Shown: positions 52,585 through 60,837, numbered from the stretch's first letter. The stretch: 64,000 nt of DNA from Peptococcaceae bacterium BICA1-7 (GCA_000802095.1 JUEB01000001.1:186001-250000), one strand, 5' to 3'. Notes: generated by a model from the letters alone, not told the origin. Made by a program: numbers and translations.

Positions 52585-54405
52585 TTAGCGCTTCCATGGC
52601 CCCATGTGCACACCTCCTGCCGGAGGACTTTTTCGCACTACCGGAAGGCCATTTTCTATAGTCACATAATCGGTCCCGTCAGACCAATAACGTATCTTGT
52701 CTGCGTATACCTTATCCAGATATCTGATAACATTATTAATCTGACCAGGTTCTACAAGTATCCGGTCGTTTTGGGCAGAGTGCTGTTTTACTATGTTGGC
52801 CCCATGACTGGCGCTTATACCAGCCAACAACGAGGCCCTGTCAGCAGGAATAACTTTGATGGATGTCCATGAAACCGTTTGCCCGCCGCTATCCGGCGCC
52901 GATACGGGTTTGGAGTCTATTTGATACGGGTTCTCATTCATGCTTACTGCTGAGGCAACCTTATCGGCATTTGTAACAGAGCTGCCCAGCGCACTGCTTA
53001 CTTTATTTTTCCATGGGCCAGATGACTGCTCAGCCCATCTCTTCCCTGTTTCTCCGGCGCGTTTAGCCGCTTCTCCAAGTTTCATACTTCGCCGCTCCCA
53101 AGTGGGGTTATCAAATCTTTTAGATAATGACCTGCCTGCAGAGGCTGCCATTCCGCCTGCCTTTGAAAAGCCCAGCATTACCCCTGCGCCGCCCAGAGAA
53201 ACAGGTTCCTTCAATAAAGTGACCGATGTCTTCCATACGAATACACAGGAGACTACCAGGTATATAAGAATGATCACTGTAACCGCAAATGTGGCTGAAA
53301 TACCGACACCCAACACATCAGAACTTTGAATCGCAGCCCCGGTGGACGAATCAATCTGGAGTTTGCCTATTTCGGCTAACTGTATCTTTGTGCAGGCCAT
53401 CCAGGTAAACCCTGCCATTACCTCCATAGCCATTAGCCGGCCTATCTGGTACCAAAAGCCTACCATGGTTTCCATCCTGCCCGATATGGATCCTCCAACG
53501 TGCCAGGCAGGTGAACCTATGGCAAGTATAGCTATCAGCATATAACGCGCCAGTGACGCCAGAGCTACTAAGAAAAGCAGCGGATATCCTATAAATAGAA
53601 GTATTATACCGCCACTGTTAATTAGCACATTATACAGAGGGGCCGCCTCACCTGAATTTGATCCAAAAGCGGCATCAGGTGTGAACATCAGCTTTACGAT
53701 TAAATCACCTGTCATTGGGTCCCCTATTCTTACCGAACATCCCAGGCCTTGAAGGTGATCGACGGTGCCTTGCACGATAGATGTGGTCATTTTGTTGGTG
53801 AGGAAGATAGCAAAATCTATAAGGTAAAAAGATGCCACAGCCAGGACGAAGGCAACAAAAATAACTTTTATTGGCTCATAAATATCACCTTCGCCTTTTG
53901 CGCTAAAGAAACTTCCTACAGCAATGACAGAAACCAATACAATCAACGCTATGGATATCCAAAAGAAAAAAGACCAGCAGCTATGCATCCAGGAAATGGT
54001 GTGCAAAGGCGGGGTATAGATAAACGCTGTCCCCAGCAAACCATTAACATTCTTAAAGAATTTGTCCAATTGTTTACCCATCCATTCAGAAATCACGTCC
54101 ATAAGATCACCTTTTAAGATCCGGGACACGTTTTCTGTAAAGGATTCCATGCCATTTACAAGGTCCTTTATACTGTCAATCAATCCCTCGTTTTCGTCTA
54201 CTTTGTCAGTTTCCGTATCCTGGCCCTGATGGTCCTGGACCTGGTCTTGTCCGCTGACCGGTTCAGCTTCATATACGGCCAGGATAAATTTATACCCCGG
54301 TGTTAACTGTGAAGCATTCGATACCTTCGGATTTGAAACAGCCCCTATGAAGGAGCACATTATAACCATCAGTAAGAAAAACTTTATTTTTACATACGAA
54401 TTCAT
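52585..54405 (-). CDS. VirB6/TrbL-like polytopic membrane protein
   Basis: From ATG at 54405 (TAGGAAA upstream) the protein has a signal-like helix, an extracellular acidic segment, about six to eight membrane helices (FFFWISIALIVLVSVIAVGS; VIFVAFVLAVASFYLIDFAIFL; GGIILLFIGYPLLFLVALAS) and a long cytoplasmic tail. The order matches VirB6/TrbL channel proteins of Gram-positive T4SSs. The tail ends with a compact region (ASHGANIVKQHSAQNDRILV) of unknown role. Confidence 0.72.
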   Translation of the reverse strand: MNSYVKIKFFLLMVIMCSFIGAVSNPKVSNASQLTPGYKFILAVYEAEPVSGQDQVQDHQGQDTETDKVDENEGLIDSIKDLVNGMESFTENVSRILKGDLMDVISEWMGKQLDKFFKNVNGLLGTAFIYTPPLHTISWMHSCWSFFFWISIALIVLVSVIAVGSFFSAKGEGDIYEPIKVIFVAFVLAVASFYLIDFAIFLTNKMTTSIVQGTVDHLQGLGCSVRIGDPMTGDLIVKLMFTPDAAFGSNSGEAAPLYNVLINSGGIILLFIGYPLLFLVALASLARYMLIAILAIGSPAWHVGGSISGRMETMVGFWYQIGRLMAMEVMAGFTWMACTKIQLAEIGKLQIDSSTGAAIQSSDVLGVGISATFAVTVIILIYLVVSCVFVWKTSVTLLKEPVSLGGAGVMLGFSKAGGMAASAGRSLSKRFDNPTWERRSMKLGEAAKRAGETGKRWAEQSSGPWKNKVSSALGSSVTNADKVASAVSMNENPYQIDSKPVSAPDSGGQTVSWTSIKVIPADRASLLAGISASHGANIVKQHSAQNDRILVEPGQINNVIRYLDKVYADKIRYWSDGTDYVTIENGLPVVRKSPPAGGVHMGPWKR

Positions 54406-54428
54406 ATTATTTCCTACTTCCATGGTTA

Positions 54429-54857
54429 TTAGCTCAATTTGTTAATAATAGGCAAACACAGCTTATTCCATATAACACTCAGAACGTCGTACCATTTTCC
54501 AGTGATAACTAAAAGTAAAATTATAAAGGCTACGCCTATGGCCATAAACCTTGACTGCTTGTCCTTTAGTGATGCTTCCCCTGATACTAATTCTTTAACA
54601 TCCTTGACTACCACTTTTATCATGCCAATAGCGAAATATACGGAAGCAGCTATTCCTGCAATAAATACTATAACGGAAACAATAACCCCGGCAGCGTCAA
54701 AGGAATCGGCATCAGGCCTGAATGAGTCTGCAGGTGGAAGTTCACCGCCTGCTGCAAAGGCGCATGTGCCTGCGAGGGCACTAATAAAAAAGAGTAATGT
54801 TATAACCAAAACTTTTCGCTTCCAGCCATTAATGCCAGCATTATTTTGTTTTTTCAT
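54429..54857 (-). CDS. VirB2-like small transfer membrane protein
   Basis: ATG at 54857 after GGAGGTG gives ~142 residues: a signal peptide (VLVITLLFFISALAGTCAFA), a short hydrophilic segment, and two helices (GVIVSVIVFIAGIAASVYFAIG; FMAIGVAFIILLLVITGKW) separated by a charged loop. This is the layout of VirB2/TrbC-type channel subunits. It lies 23 bp upstream of the VirB6-like gene on the same strand. Confidence 0.6.
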   Translation of the reverse strand: MKKQNNAGINGWKRKVLVITLLFFISALAGTCAFAAGGELPPADSFRPDADSFDAAGVIVSVIVFIAGIAASVYFAIGMIKVVVKDVKELVSGEASLKDKQSRFMAIGVAFIILLLVITGKWYDVLSVIWNKLCLPIINKLS

Positions 54858-54872
54858 CAGAGACACCTCCGT

Positions 54873-55454
54873 TTAATGAGTATTTGATATTATTGATTCG
54901 CCGATTATTATCCACATAGAGGAGATCCATAAGGCCGGCCGCAACACAAACCTTTCTATCCGTGAGCCTGATTTAAAAGTAAAAGGCCAGGGCAGTACTC
55001 TGGCCAGAGATATTTTGGGGCCAACGGGCCAAAAAAGGCGGACTCCTTCCGGATTGAATATGTCAATGCCAAGGTGACTAATTAACCCTGCAACTAATGT
55101 ATAAAGAATCGGTGGGGGTATGGCCGGCCACACCCGCTGAACGCCCCACCAGACTAAGAAAACCATTAAAAGTGAATGGGTAGCCTCCCTTTTCCCTGTC
55201 AACTTGCGTCCTATCTTTAAAAAAACGGATATTATTTTGCCTGCCATGCTGCCGGCAATAGGTATATTATTTTTAAGCTCGTTTAGAGGGGCATTTTGTG
55301 CTTTAGACTGAGTATGATCTAAGTCAGGAACAGCTGAGGCCACGACGGCCATAATAAGAGCCCCTGGCCACATCTGGGCAGGAGCATTCATCACCTGAAG
55401 AACCAAAGCGCCGGCCAGGAGCCCGCCAGCTCTATGGGTATAGTACTCACACAA
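54873..55454 (-). CDS. YdjM-family membrane metal-dependent hydrolase
   Basis: This 193-residue protein has the family histidines and acids: YTHRAGGLLAG, ASAVPDLDHTQS, REATHSLLMVFLVWW and GLISHLGIDIFNPEG. Four to five helices place it in the membrane. The reaction is unknown; the family is often SOS-induced or plasmid-borne. TTG at 55454 follows AAGGAGG. The structured repeat element begins about 20 bp upstream. Confidence 0.8.
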   Translation of the reverse strand: MCEYYTHRAGGLLAGALVLQVMNAPAQMWPGALIMAVVASAVPDLDHTQSKAQNAPLNELKNNIPIAGSMAGKIISVFLKIGRKLTGKREATHSLLMVFLVWWGVQRVWPAIPPPILYTLVAGLISHLGIDIFNPEGVRLFWPVGPKISLARVLPWPFTFKSGSRIERFVLRPALWISSMWIIIGESIISNTH

Positions 55455-55473
55455 TGTTTCTCACCTCCTTCAA

Positions 55474-55600
55474 AGTAAGCGTCCCGCGTAGATGGCGCCA
55501 TGATTACGCCAGGCGTTTTTGCCCTGGTCCTCGCCATCGCATGATCATTCCTTTACCTTATACGAAACAAAAAAACCCGCTTACACGGATTTAATAAGGT
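55474..55600 (-). repeat. Structured direct-repeat element, copy 1
   Basis: About 127 bp closely match 58365-58492. On the minus strand the order is CCGTGTAAGCGG hairpin plus T7, a spacer, GAGGACCAGGGCAAAAACG, a small ATG-GCGC-CAT hairpin, and ACGCGGGACGCTTAC. It directly precedes the ribosome site of the YdjM-like gene. Compared with copy 2, small stems keep pairing while the bases change, suggesting a conserved RNA. The class is unknown. Confidence 0.7.
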
Positions 55601-55646
55601 GATATATATTTTACTCCTTTATATAATCTTAATTTTTTTCACTTTC

Positions 55647-55940
55647 CTAATCCATGGTATAGCTGATATTAAAAGGTGGTAGTTCCAATGCAAACTGCCA
55701 TCTCTTACGATAGGTTTTAACAAGGTCAACGCACATCTCGGTCAACTCTGGTGGTATATCCTCGAAAAGTCGTACCCCAATATATAATTTAATTTCTGTA
55801 GTTATCCATAAGTGGAAAAGCCTTCGTTTTTCTGGCACACCTAGTGAAATTTCAGTGGATCTTATACCTATTTCTTTTTTTATTCTTTTTAGGTGAAGGG
55901 GTTTCTTGCTTATTTTATAAGGATACCAACTGGCTTTCAC
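55647..55940 (-). CDS. Hypothetical protein
   Basis: This 97-residue protein is rich in basic residues at its start (YPYKISKKPLHLKRIKKE) and has alternating strand-helix pattern later (LFHLWITTEIKLYIGVRLFED). No family recognised. It ends the accessory block between the two structured repeats and lies 48 bp downstream of the radical SAM gene on the same strand. Confidence 0.5.
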   Translation of the reverse strand: MKASWYPYKISKKPLHLKRIKKEIGIRSTEISLGVPEKRRLFHLWITTEIKLYIGVRLFEDIPPELTEMCVDLVKTYRKRWQFALELPPFNISYTMD

Positions 55941-55988
55941 TTAAATCACCTCTCGAACATCTGCCAGCTCTCTATAATGCGCAGTAAC

Positions 55989-56810
55989 TTATATAGCTTT
56001 AAGTTTCAAATTAACCGTCGCAGGCCTTGCCCAAAATTGCTGAAACCTTGCCCACTCCATATCCCTGTTTCCCTTTTTATCCCGGTACAGCATGGCCATG
56101 GGCAAAAATCCAGCCTTGATTGTGTCCATTAATCGCGCTTCTGCCTTCTCGAATGTATCTCCAGGCCCACCAATCAGAACATAAGCTCTCATACTCTGAG
56201 AGCTTATGGTGAACCCAGCTCTCAGGAGTTTCTTTCCGGCTTCAATTAATGGTTCCAGATCGTCAGGTGTATCATAAGCAAAAAACATTTCCTTAGGCCT
56301 TACCTGTCGCAGTAATTCAATATGCCAATCTTTAAGCCGCGCTGCCTCAAGGCCACCGGTAAACATTGGCCTACAGTATTTTTGACGATTCAGCATTTCA
56401 AATACTCCCCGGATATGTTTTTCAGAACAAGCCAGCAGGTTATCGTCCAGGATGTTATTACCTTCTTTAATCTCCAGTTCCCGGATAGTACCGCCTTCTC
56501 TGATGGGCACCCGACAGAACCAGCACCTATTTGGACATCCCCTGGAAGTGATTACATATCCCTCTTTGAGGTATCTGCCGGGTATAAACTCGCAACCGGG
56601 TTCATCCATGGCCGGGCCGCCGATCTTCACTGGGGCCACATCCTGCCATTGCTCGGCCAGTTCTTCAGCCTTCGGCAAATCATAGGTAAAGGCTACCGAT
56701 ACATGCACTTCATCTATCGGAGGAAGAAACATTCCGGGATATGAGAAAAAGCAATATTCATCATTTGGCGTGGCATTTGTTTTTCTTGGAAACACCCTTG
56801 CTATATTCAA
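55989..56810 (-). CDS. Radical SAM protein of phage/mobile-element type
   Basis: This 273-residue protein has the cluster motif SRGCPNRCWFCRVP (~88-101), preceded by KIGGPAMDEPGCEF and followed by GGLEAARLKDWHIELL and AYVLIGGPGDTFEKAEARL. Such short radical SAM enzymes occur on phages and ICEs with unknown substrates. It would use a 4Fe-4S cluster and SAM. The start at 56810 has AGGGTGAT upstream. Confidence 0.82.
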   Translation of the reverse strand: MNIARVFPRKTNATPNDEYCFFSYPGMFLPPIDEVHVSVAFTYDLPKAEELAEQWQDVAPVKIGGPAMDEPGCEFIPGRYLKEGYVITSRGCPNRCWFCRVPIREGGTIRELEIKEGNNILDDNLLACSEKHIRGVFEMLNRQKYCRPMFTGGLEAARLKDWHIELLRQVRPKEMFFAYDTPDDLEPLIEAGKKLLRAGFTISSQSMRAYVLIGGPGDTFEKAEARLMDTIKAGFLPMAMLYRDKKGNRDMEWARFQQFWARPATVNLKLKAI

Positions 56811-56874
56811 ATTATCACCCTCGTTGCAGCATCACTGCTGCACAACATTACCATAAAATAATATATTTTGTTCA

Positions 56875-57144
56875 TTAAAGGCACTGCATTTCCATAATGG
56901 GTTTTGAGCCTCGTTTTTTCTCAGTGGAAAAATGGAGTATAGGGCTTCCATACGTCCTGGGCACAACTTTATAGTATCCCTGGCGGACTTCCCTGTAGTT
57001 GCTCGCGCCGCATTCTGTTTTTAAAAACTCAGCGGCAACCCTTTTAAATTGTTCCATGTCATGGTGCTCTTTAATGTAGCACCCGAATGTTTCATCTTCA
57101 TTGCGTAAAAAATGCATATTCCTATACATTTCATCATCGGTCAT
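56875..57144 (-). CDS. Hypothetical protein
   Basis: This 89-residue protein starts TDDEMYRNMHFLRNEDETFG and ends with a small beta-rich part (YKVVPRTYGSPILHFS). GGGAGGTGT lies before the ATG. No family recognised; codon use looks genuine and the spacing to neighbours suggests an operon with 57186-57470. Confidence 0.5.
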   Translation of the reverse strand: MTDDEMYRNMHFLRNEDETFGCYIKEHHDMEQFKRVAAEFLKTECGASNYREVRQGYYKVVPRTYGSPILHFSTEKKRGSKPIMEMQCL

Positions 57145-57185
57145 TTAGATTACACCTCCCGATGGTCTTTATGTTATAAAGCAGT

Positions 57186-57470
57186 TTAATCCTCTCCAAA
57201 AATACGAGTGTATTCTGATGTTCCAATGTGTCCAGCTGCTGCCCAGCAGAAGCTCTCTCCGAGCTTATCGTCATCACAGTGGATTTCAATATTACCATTC
57301 GGGAGCTTGGTGTATTTAGATTCCATGATGGCCTTGTATTTCTCTACGCCATAATCAGTGATTTTGCTGTCCCCGTTCCAAACGAAGGAAGCTGGCATAT
57401 CAACTCCCCCTATAATCAGGTCGCAGTCGATATCCTCTCCGCTGCGTAAAAGGTCTAAAAATTTACTCAT
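57186..57470 (-). CDS. Hypothetical acidic protein
   Basis: This 94-residue acidic protein (DLLRSGEDIDCDLIIGGVDM; IEIHCDDDKLGESFCWAAAGH) has GGAGGAT upstream of its ATG. No catalytic motif stands out. Short acidic proteins of this sort on mobile elements are sometimes anti-restriction or regulatory, but I cannot assign one. Confidence 0.5.
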   Translation of the reverse strand: MSKFLDLLRSGEDIDCDLIIGGVDMPASFVWNGDSKITDYGVEKYKAIMESKYTKLPNGNIEIHCDDDKLGESFCWAAAGHIGTSEYTRIFGED

Positions 57471-57554
57471 GGTATTATCCTCCTTGTTTTATTTTGACTA
57501 CTCCCTTTTGCTTAGCCTTGGAAAAAGGGCCTCAGACACATAAGTAAAAGAAAG

Positions 57555-58167
57555 CTACACCTGGCTTAATTCCTTAACTGCCCTATAAAAGCTGGTCTTC
57601 TTCATGTCAGCCAACGTCATGGCCTGCACCGCCGTTATCTTGCCCTCTCGCCATTGCCGGCAAATATCATTAAAATTTGGTGGAATCGAGCATCCTGGCC
57701 GCCCGAAACGCACTCCTTTCGCTTTAGCCACAGCAATCCCTTCCATCTGGCGCCGTCTTATATTCTTACGCTCCTGTTCTGCAACATAAGCCAACAAAGC
57801 CAAGAACTGGTCTTCCATGAGCTTGCCGATGTCTCCCATCTCCCGGAACTTCCGGCTGTCGAATAGCTTCTCATTCTCCAACACTACTATGTCCGCTACC
57901 AAATCGCGGGTTATCTCTTTCCATTCGCGGATGATCCCGTCATAATCCCTGCCCAGCCGATCCTAAGGCATCCAGGTATACTACATCGCCCTGTCGTAAT
58001 ATCCGTTTCATTGCCAGGTATTCCGGGCGACCAAAATTTTTGCCGCTCCATCCGTGATCTATAAAAATGAAACGATCTTCAATACCCAGCTCCTGCATTT
58101 TTAATACTTGCCGTTCCACCTGCTGGTTTTTTGCACTAACACGCACGTACCCGAGTTTCACCGACAA
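57555..58167 (-). pseudogene. Serine recombinase (resolvase/invertase), frameshifted
   Basis: The N-terminal part (58167-57940) has the catalytic serine in LGYVRVSAKNQQ, then HGWSGKNFGRPEYLAM. The frame then slips near 57966: skipping one base restores YLDALDRLGRDYDG and joins ADIVVLENEKLFDSRKFR, QFLALLAYVAEQERKNIRRRQ, GVRFGRPG and a C-terminal helix-turn-helix. Together they make a complete ~200-residue resolvase. Either a single-base mutation has silenced it or a frameshift is tolerated. It lies between two copies of the structured repeat. Confidence 0.85.
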
Positions 58168-58257
58168 CCCTCCGTAAAACTACTTGGTAAGTTCTGAACG
58201 TCCGTTATTTACAAGCTGGACTTTTATGAACGCATCATTATCTTTGGCTTAACCCTG

Positions 58258-58280
58258 TCCGTAAAGCCGGCTTTTACGGA
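58258..58280. repeat. Inverted repeat upstream of the resolvase
   Basis: TCCGTAAA and TTTACGGA form perfect 8-bp arms around GCCGGCT. No T-run follows on either strand, so it is not an obvious terminator. Further TCCGT(A/T)A motifs occur at 58172 and 58201. It may be a recombinase (res) subsite. Confidence 0.4.
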
Positions 58281-58364
58281 AAATAAAATGGGCCTCTACC
58301 TTAATAAATGAGACCCGGGTTTAATCTGCTCAATGAAACCTGTTTGAACTAATAGAGCAAAGAC

Positions 58365-58492
58365 AGTAAGCGTCCCGCGTAGTTGTTACCAAGAATAACG
58401 CCAAACGTTTTTGCCCTGGTCCTCACCATCGCGTAATCATTCCTTTACCCTTATACGAAACAAAAAAACCCGCTCACGCGGATTTCATGAAG
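58365..58492 (-). repeat. Structured direct-repeat element, copy 2
   Basis: This copy begins AGTAAGCGTCCCGCGTAG on the plus strand, as in copy 1. On the minus strand its terminator-like stem is CCGC-GTGA-GCGG plus T7, and its small hairpin is TTG-GTAA-CAA where copy 1 has ATG-GCGC-CAT. It lies about 200 bp upstream of the broken resolvase. The two copies are 2.9 kb apart in the same orientation. Confidence 0.7.
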
Positions 58493-58589
58493 TGGTTATA
58501 CGCCGTTTTTAACCTGTTTGTTACATATAAAGGATACTTATACGTCATTTACCTTTCCCTATCCTATATAGAAAAAGCTCCTTAGGCCC

Positions 58590-59204
58590 CTATAAAATCC
58601 TTTTACTTTTAGGATGATAATACAATTCCATTCTACTGATATCTTTCGTATTTAAAAGGATTCTTTGGTTATGTTCATTTTCACAATTCATCAATACCTC
58701 ACCATCATAGTTATACTGAACAAAACCGGCCAGTAAAATAAATGCATTTTTAGGGTCGTCGCTTTCTTCATATTTTCTTATTTCACCTTTATATATCATG
58801 CGTTCGTTAGGCAGATATACCATAACACAGAGTCCATACTCTAGATCAACAATATCGTTAAAAAAGTTCTTATGAATGGATTTACTCACACCAATTCTCT
58901 TCAAAATGGAGGCAAAAAATCCACTTAATACAATTTTTGCAGCGATAAATCCTATTATTAGGGCTGAAGCCATTACTCCTATCTTTGATATTAACGATAC
59001 TAATACATTTTGTCCTACAAGTAAATTGCCCACATTAATCAGAATATAACTAATTACAATACTCTTAATAATCATGTTGCTATCTTTGTCTATTTTTATT
59101 GATAGCATAAACCCCATGATCCATAAAAGCAAATAACCTGGTACTAGATACATAATCAATGAGGGTAATTCCTTGATTATTATTTCTATGTTGCTTAAGT
59201 TCAT
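58590..59204 (-). CDS. DUF6338-like membrane protein
   Basis: This 204-residue protein has three or four N-terminal helices (PSLIMYLVPGYLLLWIMGFML; VISYILINVGNLLVG; ALIIGFIAAKIVLSG) and a cytoplasmic beta-rich domain (VMVYLPNERMIYKGEIRKYEE; IHKNFFNDIVDLEYG). This matches the DUF6338 pattern; function unknown. Its ATG overlaps the stop of the upstream Pro-rich peptide (ATGA). Strongly AT-rich relative to the Tad region. Confidence 0.65.
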   Translation of the reverse strand: MNLSNIEIIIKELPSLIMYLVPGYLLLWIMGFMLSIKIDKDSNMIIKSIVISYILINVGNLLVGQNVLVSLISKIGVMASALIIGFIAAKIVLSGFFASILKRIGVSKSIHKNFFNDIVDLEYGLCVMVYLPNERMIYKGEIRKYEESDDPKNAFILLAGFVQYNYDGEVLMNCENEHNQRILLNTKDISRMELYYHPKSKRIL

Positions 59205-59320
59205 TTTTGTTTTGGCGGGTTTACAGGTGGCCTATGTTGAGCAGGCGGCACATTTTGACTATCTTTATGTATTGTTCCGGGTCGTGGCGATGGTTTAGGA
59301 GTTGACTTTTTTTCAGACAT
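59201..59320 (-). CDS. 39-residue proline-rich peptide coupled to DUF6338
   Basis: ATG at 59320, with AAAGGGTG about a dozen bases upstream, opens SEKKSTPKPSPRPGTIHKDS, followed by a Pro-rich tail ending NPPKQK. Its TGA overlaps the next ATG by 4 bases, so translation is coupled. Disordered and positively charged; probably a partner of the membrane protein. Confidence 0.55.
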   Translation of the reverse strand: MSEKKSTPKPSPRPGTIHKDSQNVPPAQHRPPVNPPKQK

Positions 59321-59350
59321 ACTATACTATCACCCTTTCTTTTTTTACTC

Positions 59351-59521
59351 TTATTCAACAAAAGGAATGATTTTCCTGCTACAATCATTCTGGGTGAAGC
59401 CATCAGATCCGGCGCTGTCCTCCATACCAAGAACATGTAATCTATATTTTGTGCAGCAACGTTCATAATCGAGGATGCCTGGTTTAAAAAAAGGATCTTC
59501 AGTTGTGTCAATTTTATCCAT
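59351..59521 (-). CDS. Possible 56-residue protein
   Basis: An open frame from ATG at 59521 reads DKIDTTEDPFFKPGILDYE, then CCTKYRLHVLGMEDS. It lies 30 bp upstream of the Pro-rich peptide in the same orientation, but no good ribosome site is visible. Weakly supported. Confidence 0.3.
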   Translation of the reverse strand: MDKIDTTEDPFFKPGILDYERCCTKYRLHVLGMEDSAGSDGFTQNDCSRKIIPFVE

Positions 59522-59597
59522 GCCCGAATAATATGAGACCAGCTGTAGCTGATACGGAGAACACAAATAGACAAAAAATTGAAAGGAGTGTTTCTTT

Positions 59598-59738
59598 ATG
59601 GGATTCGGATTAAGCAGCGGAGGCGGATGCGGAGGAGGATCTTACTTTGACGGTAGCTTTATCCTATTTCTTATTCTGATCTTATTAGTATTTAGCTACC
59701 CAACGATCCCCCCTTGCTCGACTCCTTACGGCAAATAG
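59598..59738 (+). CDS. 46-residue Gly-rich membrane peptide, YjcZ-like
   Basis: GAAAGGAG precedes the ATG. The peptide has a Gly/Cys-rich head (GFGLSSGGGCGGGSYF) and one helix (FILFLILILLVFSYP). Tiny Gly-rich one-helix proteins of the YjcZ/sporulation type are typical of spore formers. It is on the plus strand against the trend of the region and ends before a bidirectional terminator. Confidence 0.6.
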   Translation: MGFGLSSGGGCGGGSYFDGSFILFLILILLVFSYPTIPPCSTPYGK

Positions 59739-59820
59739 TAAGCTTAGGAAAAATAACTCTCCTGGTGTATAAAAGTTAATAATTAACAAGCCGCCAATCC
59801 GTATGAAAAATAAAACCCGC

Positions 59821-59856
59821 AAAAAAGTTTGACTGTTTAATGTCAAGCTTTTTTGT
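59821..59856. terminator. Bidirectional terminator
   Basis: AAAAAAG-T-TTGAC and GTCAA-G-CTTTTTT form a stem with A- and T-runs on both sides, placed between the plus-strand peptide gene and the convergent methylase gene. Confidence 0.75.
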
Positions 59857-59906
59857 TTGCAACTATTGCACAATATTACCAAGCGGCAACATGTCTCTTT
59901 TTAAAA

Positions 59907-60761
59907 CTACTCCACCTCAAATAATGGTATCGAAATCCCCGCCTCTGCCGCCACCGGATTAAGCCACAACACTTCTTCTCTTTCCTGGCCCAGCTCTGCA
60001 ATTGCTTTTATGGTCCAGCGCGTCCAATGTTTCAGTCTGTTATCGTACAACTCATGGGCATAATGACTTATCAGTACGGGGCCCGGATGTTTGCCCAATG
60101 TATCCAAAAGCTCCTCATGGGCCGGCCTGTCCATCATTTCCTTTGCATACATCCTTTTAGACCTGGTTTCGCGTAAATAGGGCGGGTCAACATAAATCAG
60201 GACCTCCGGCTTTCGGTATCTCTCAATCAGTTGTAGAGCTGGCTGGCATTCAATCTGTGCATTTTTTAGCCTCCCAGCTGCAGCCAGTATCTTACCTGGG
60301 ATTCCGCCCCAAACTTTGGGTTGACTTGTACCTCTACCTTTCCCAGTGATGTTATTCCTCCATCCGGTCCTATCACTAGTTTTTGAACCGAAAGCCATGT
60401 GCATCCTAACTAAAAAGCGGCGGGCATCCTCCACCGGTTCCCATGTTCGGACATAAGCCTCCATTACTCCAAGGTCCGGAAGAATATTCTCATACTCTTT
60501 CCTGGCCCATGGCGTCCATTGCACAGCTTCAGCCAGGGCCTCCGGCATTTCCCGAATAACCCTGAACAGATTTATCACATCACCATCCAGGTCGTTGATT
60601 GTCTCAAACTTAGCCGGTCTCTTACTGAAAAACACCGCGCCGCTACCGAAATATGGCTCAAGATATACCTCATGTGAAGGCATGTAGCTAATTATCCAAT
60701 CGGCTATTGACCATTTACTTCCAGGATATTTTAAAACCGCTGAAGAGCCCATTTCCATCAC
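59907..60761 (-). CDS. D12-class DNA adenine methyltransferase
   Basis: This 284-residue Dam-family enzyme has KYPGSKWSIADWI, the SAM motif EPYFGSGAVFF (~38), NDLDGDVINLFRVIRE and the catalytic DPPY (~190, IYVDPPYLRETRS). It transfers a methyl group to adenine N6. No restriction enzyme gene is adjacent, so it is probably an orphan methylase that guards the element or adjusts its replication. Confidence 0.9.
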   Translation of the reverse strand: MMEMGSSAVLKYPGSKWSIADWIISYMPSHEVYLEPYFGSGAVFFSKRPAKFETINDLDGDVINLFRVIREMPEALAEAVQWTPWARKEYENILPDLGVMEAYVRTWEPVEDARRFLVRMHMAFGSKTSDRTGWRNNITGKGRGTSQPKVWGGIPGKILAAAGRLKNAQIECQPALQLIERYRKPEVLIYVDPPYLRETRSKRMYAKEMMDRPAHEELLDTLGKHPGPVLISHYAHELYDNRLKHWTRWTIKAIAELGQEREEVLWLNPVAAEAGISIPLFEVE

Positions 60762-60837
60762 CTACTTTGTATGTAGTCACAACTTTTTTAATAAGTACAC
60801 GAACCCAGGACAGCCATCACTAGTGGCATCTGTTATT

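Noticed and set aside
55474-55600. c-di-GMP-I riboswitch
   Set aside because: GGGCAAA and GGGACGC are present, but the receptor and AAAGCC segment are missing, so only a structured element was called.
59685-59882. 65-codon minus-strand frame
   Set aside because: It spans the bidirectional terminator and overlaps the better-supported Gly-rich peptide gene.
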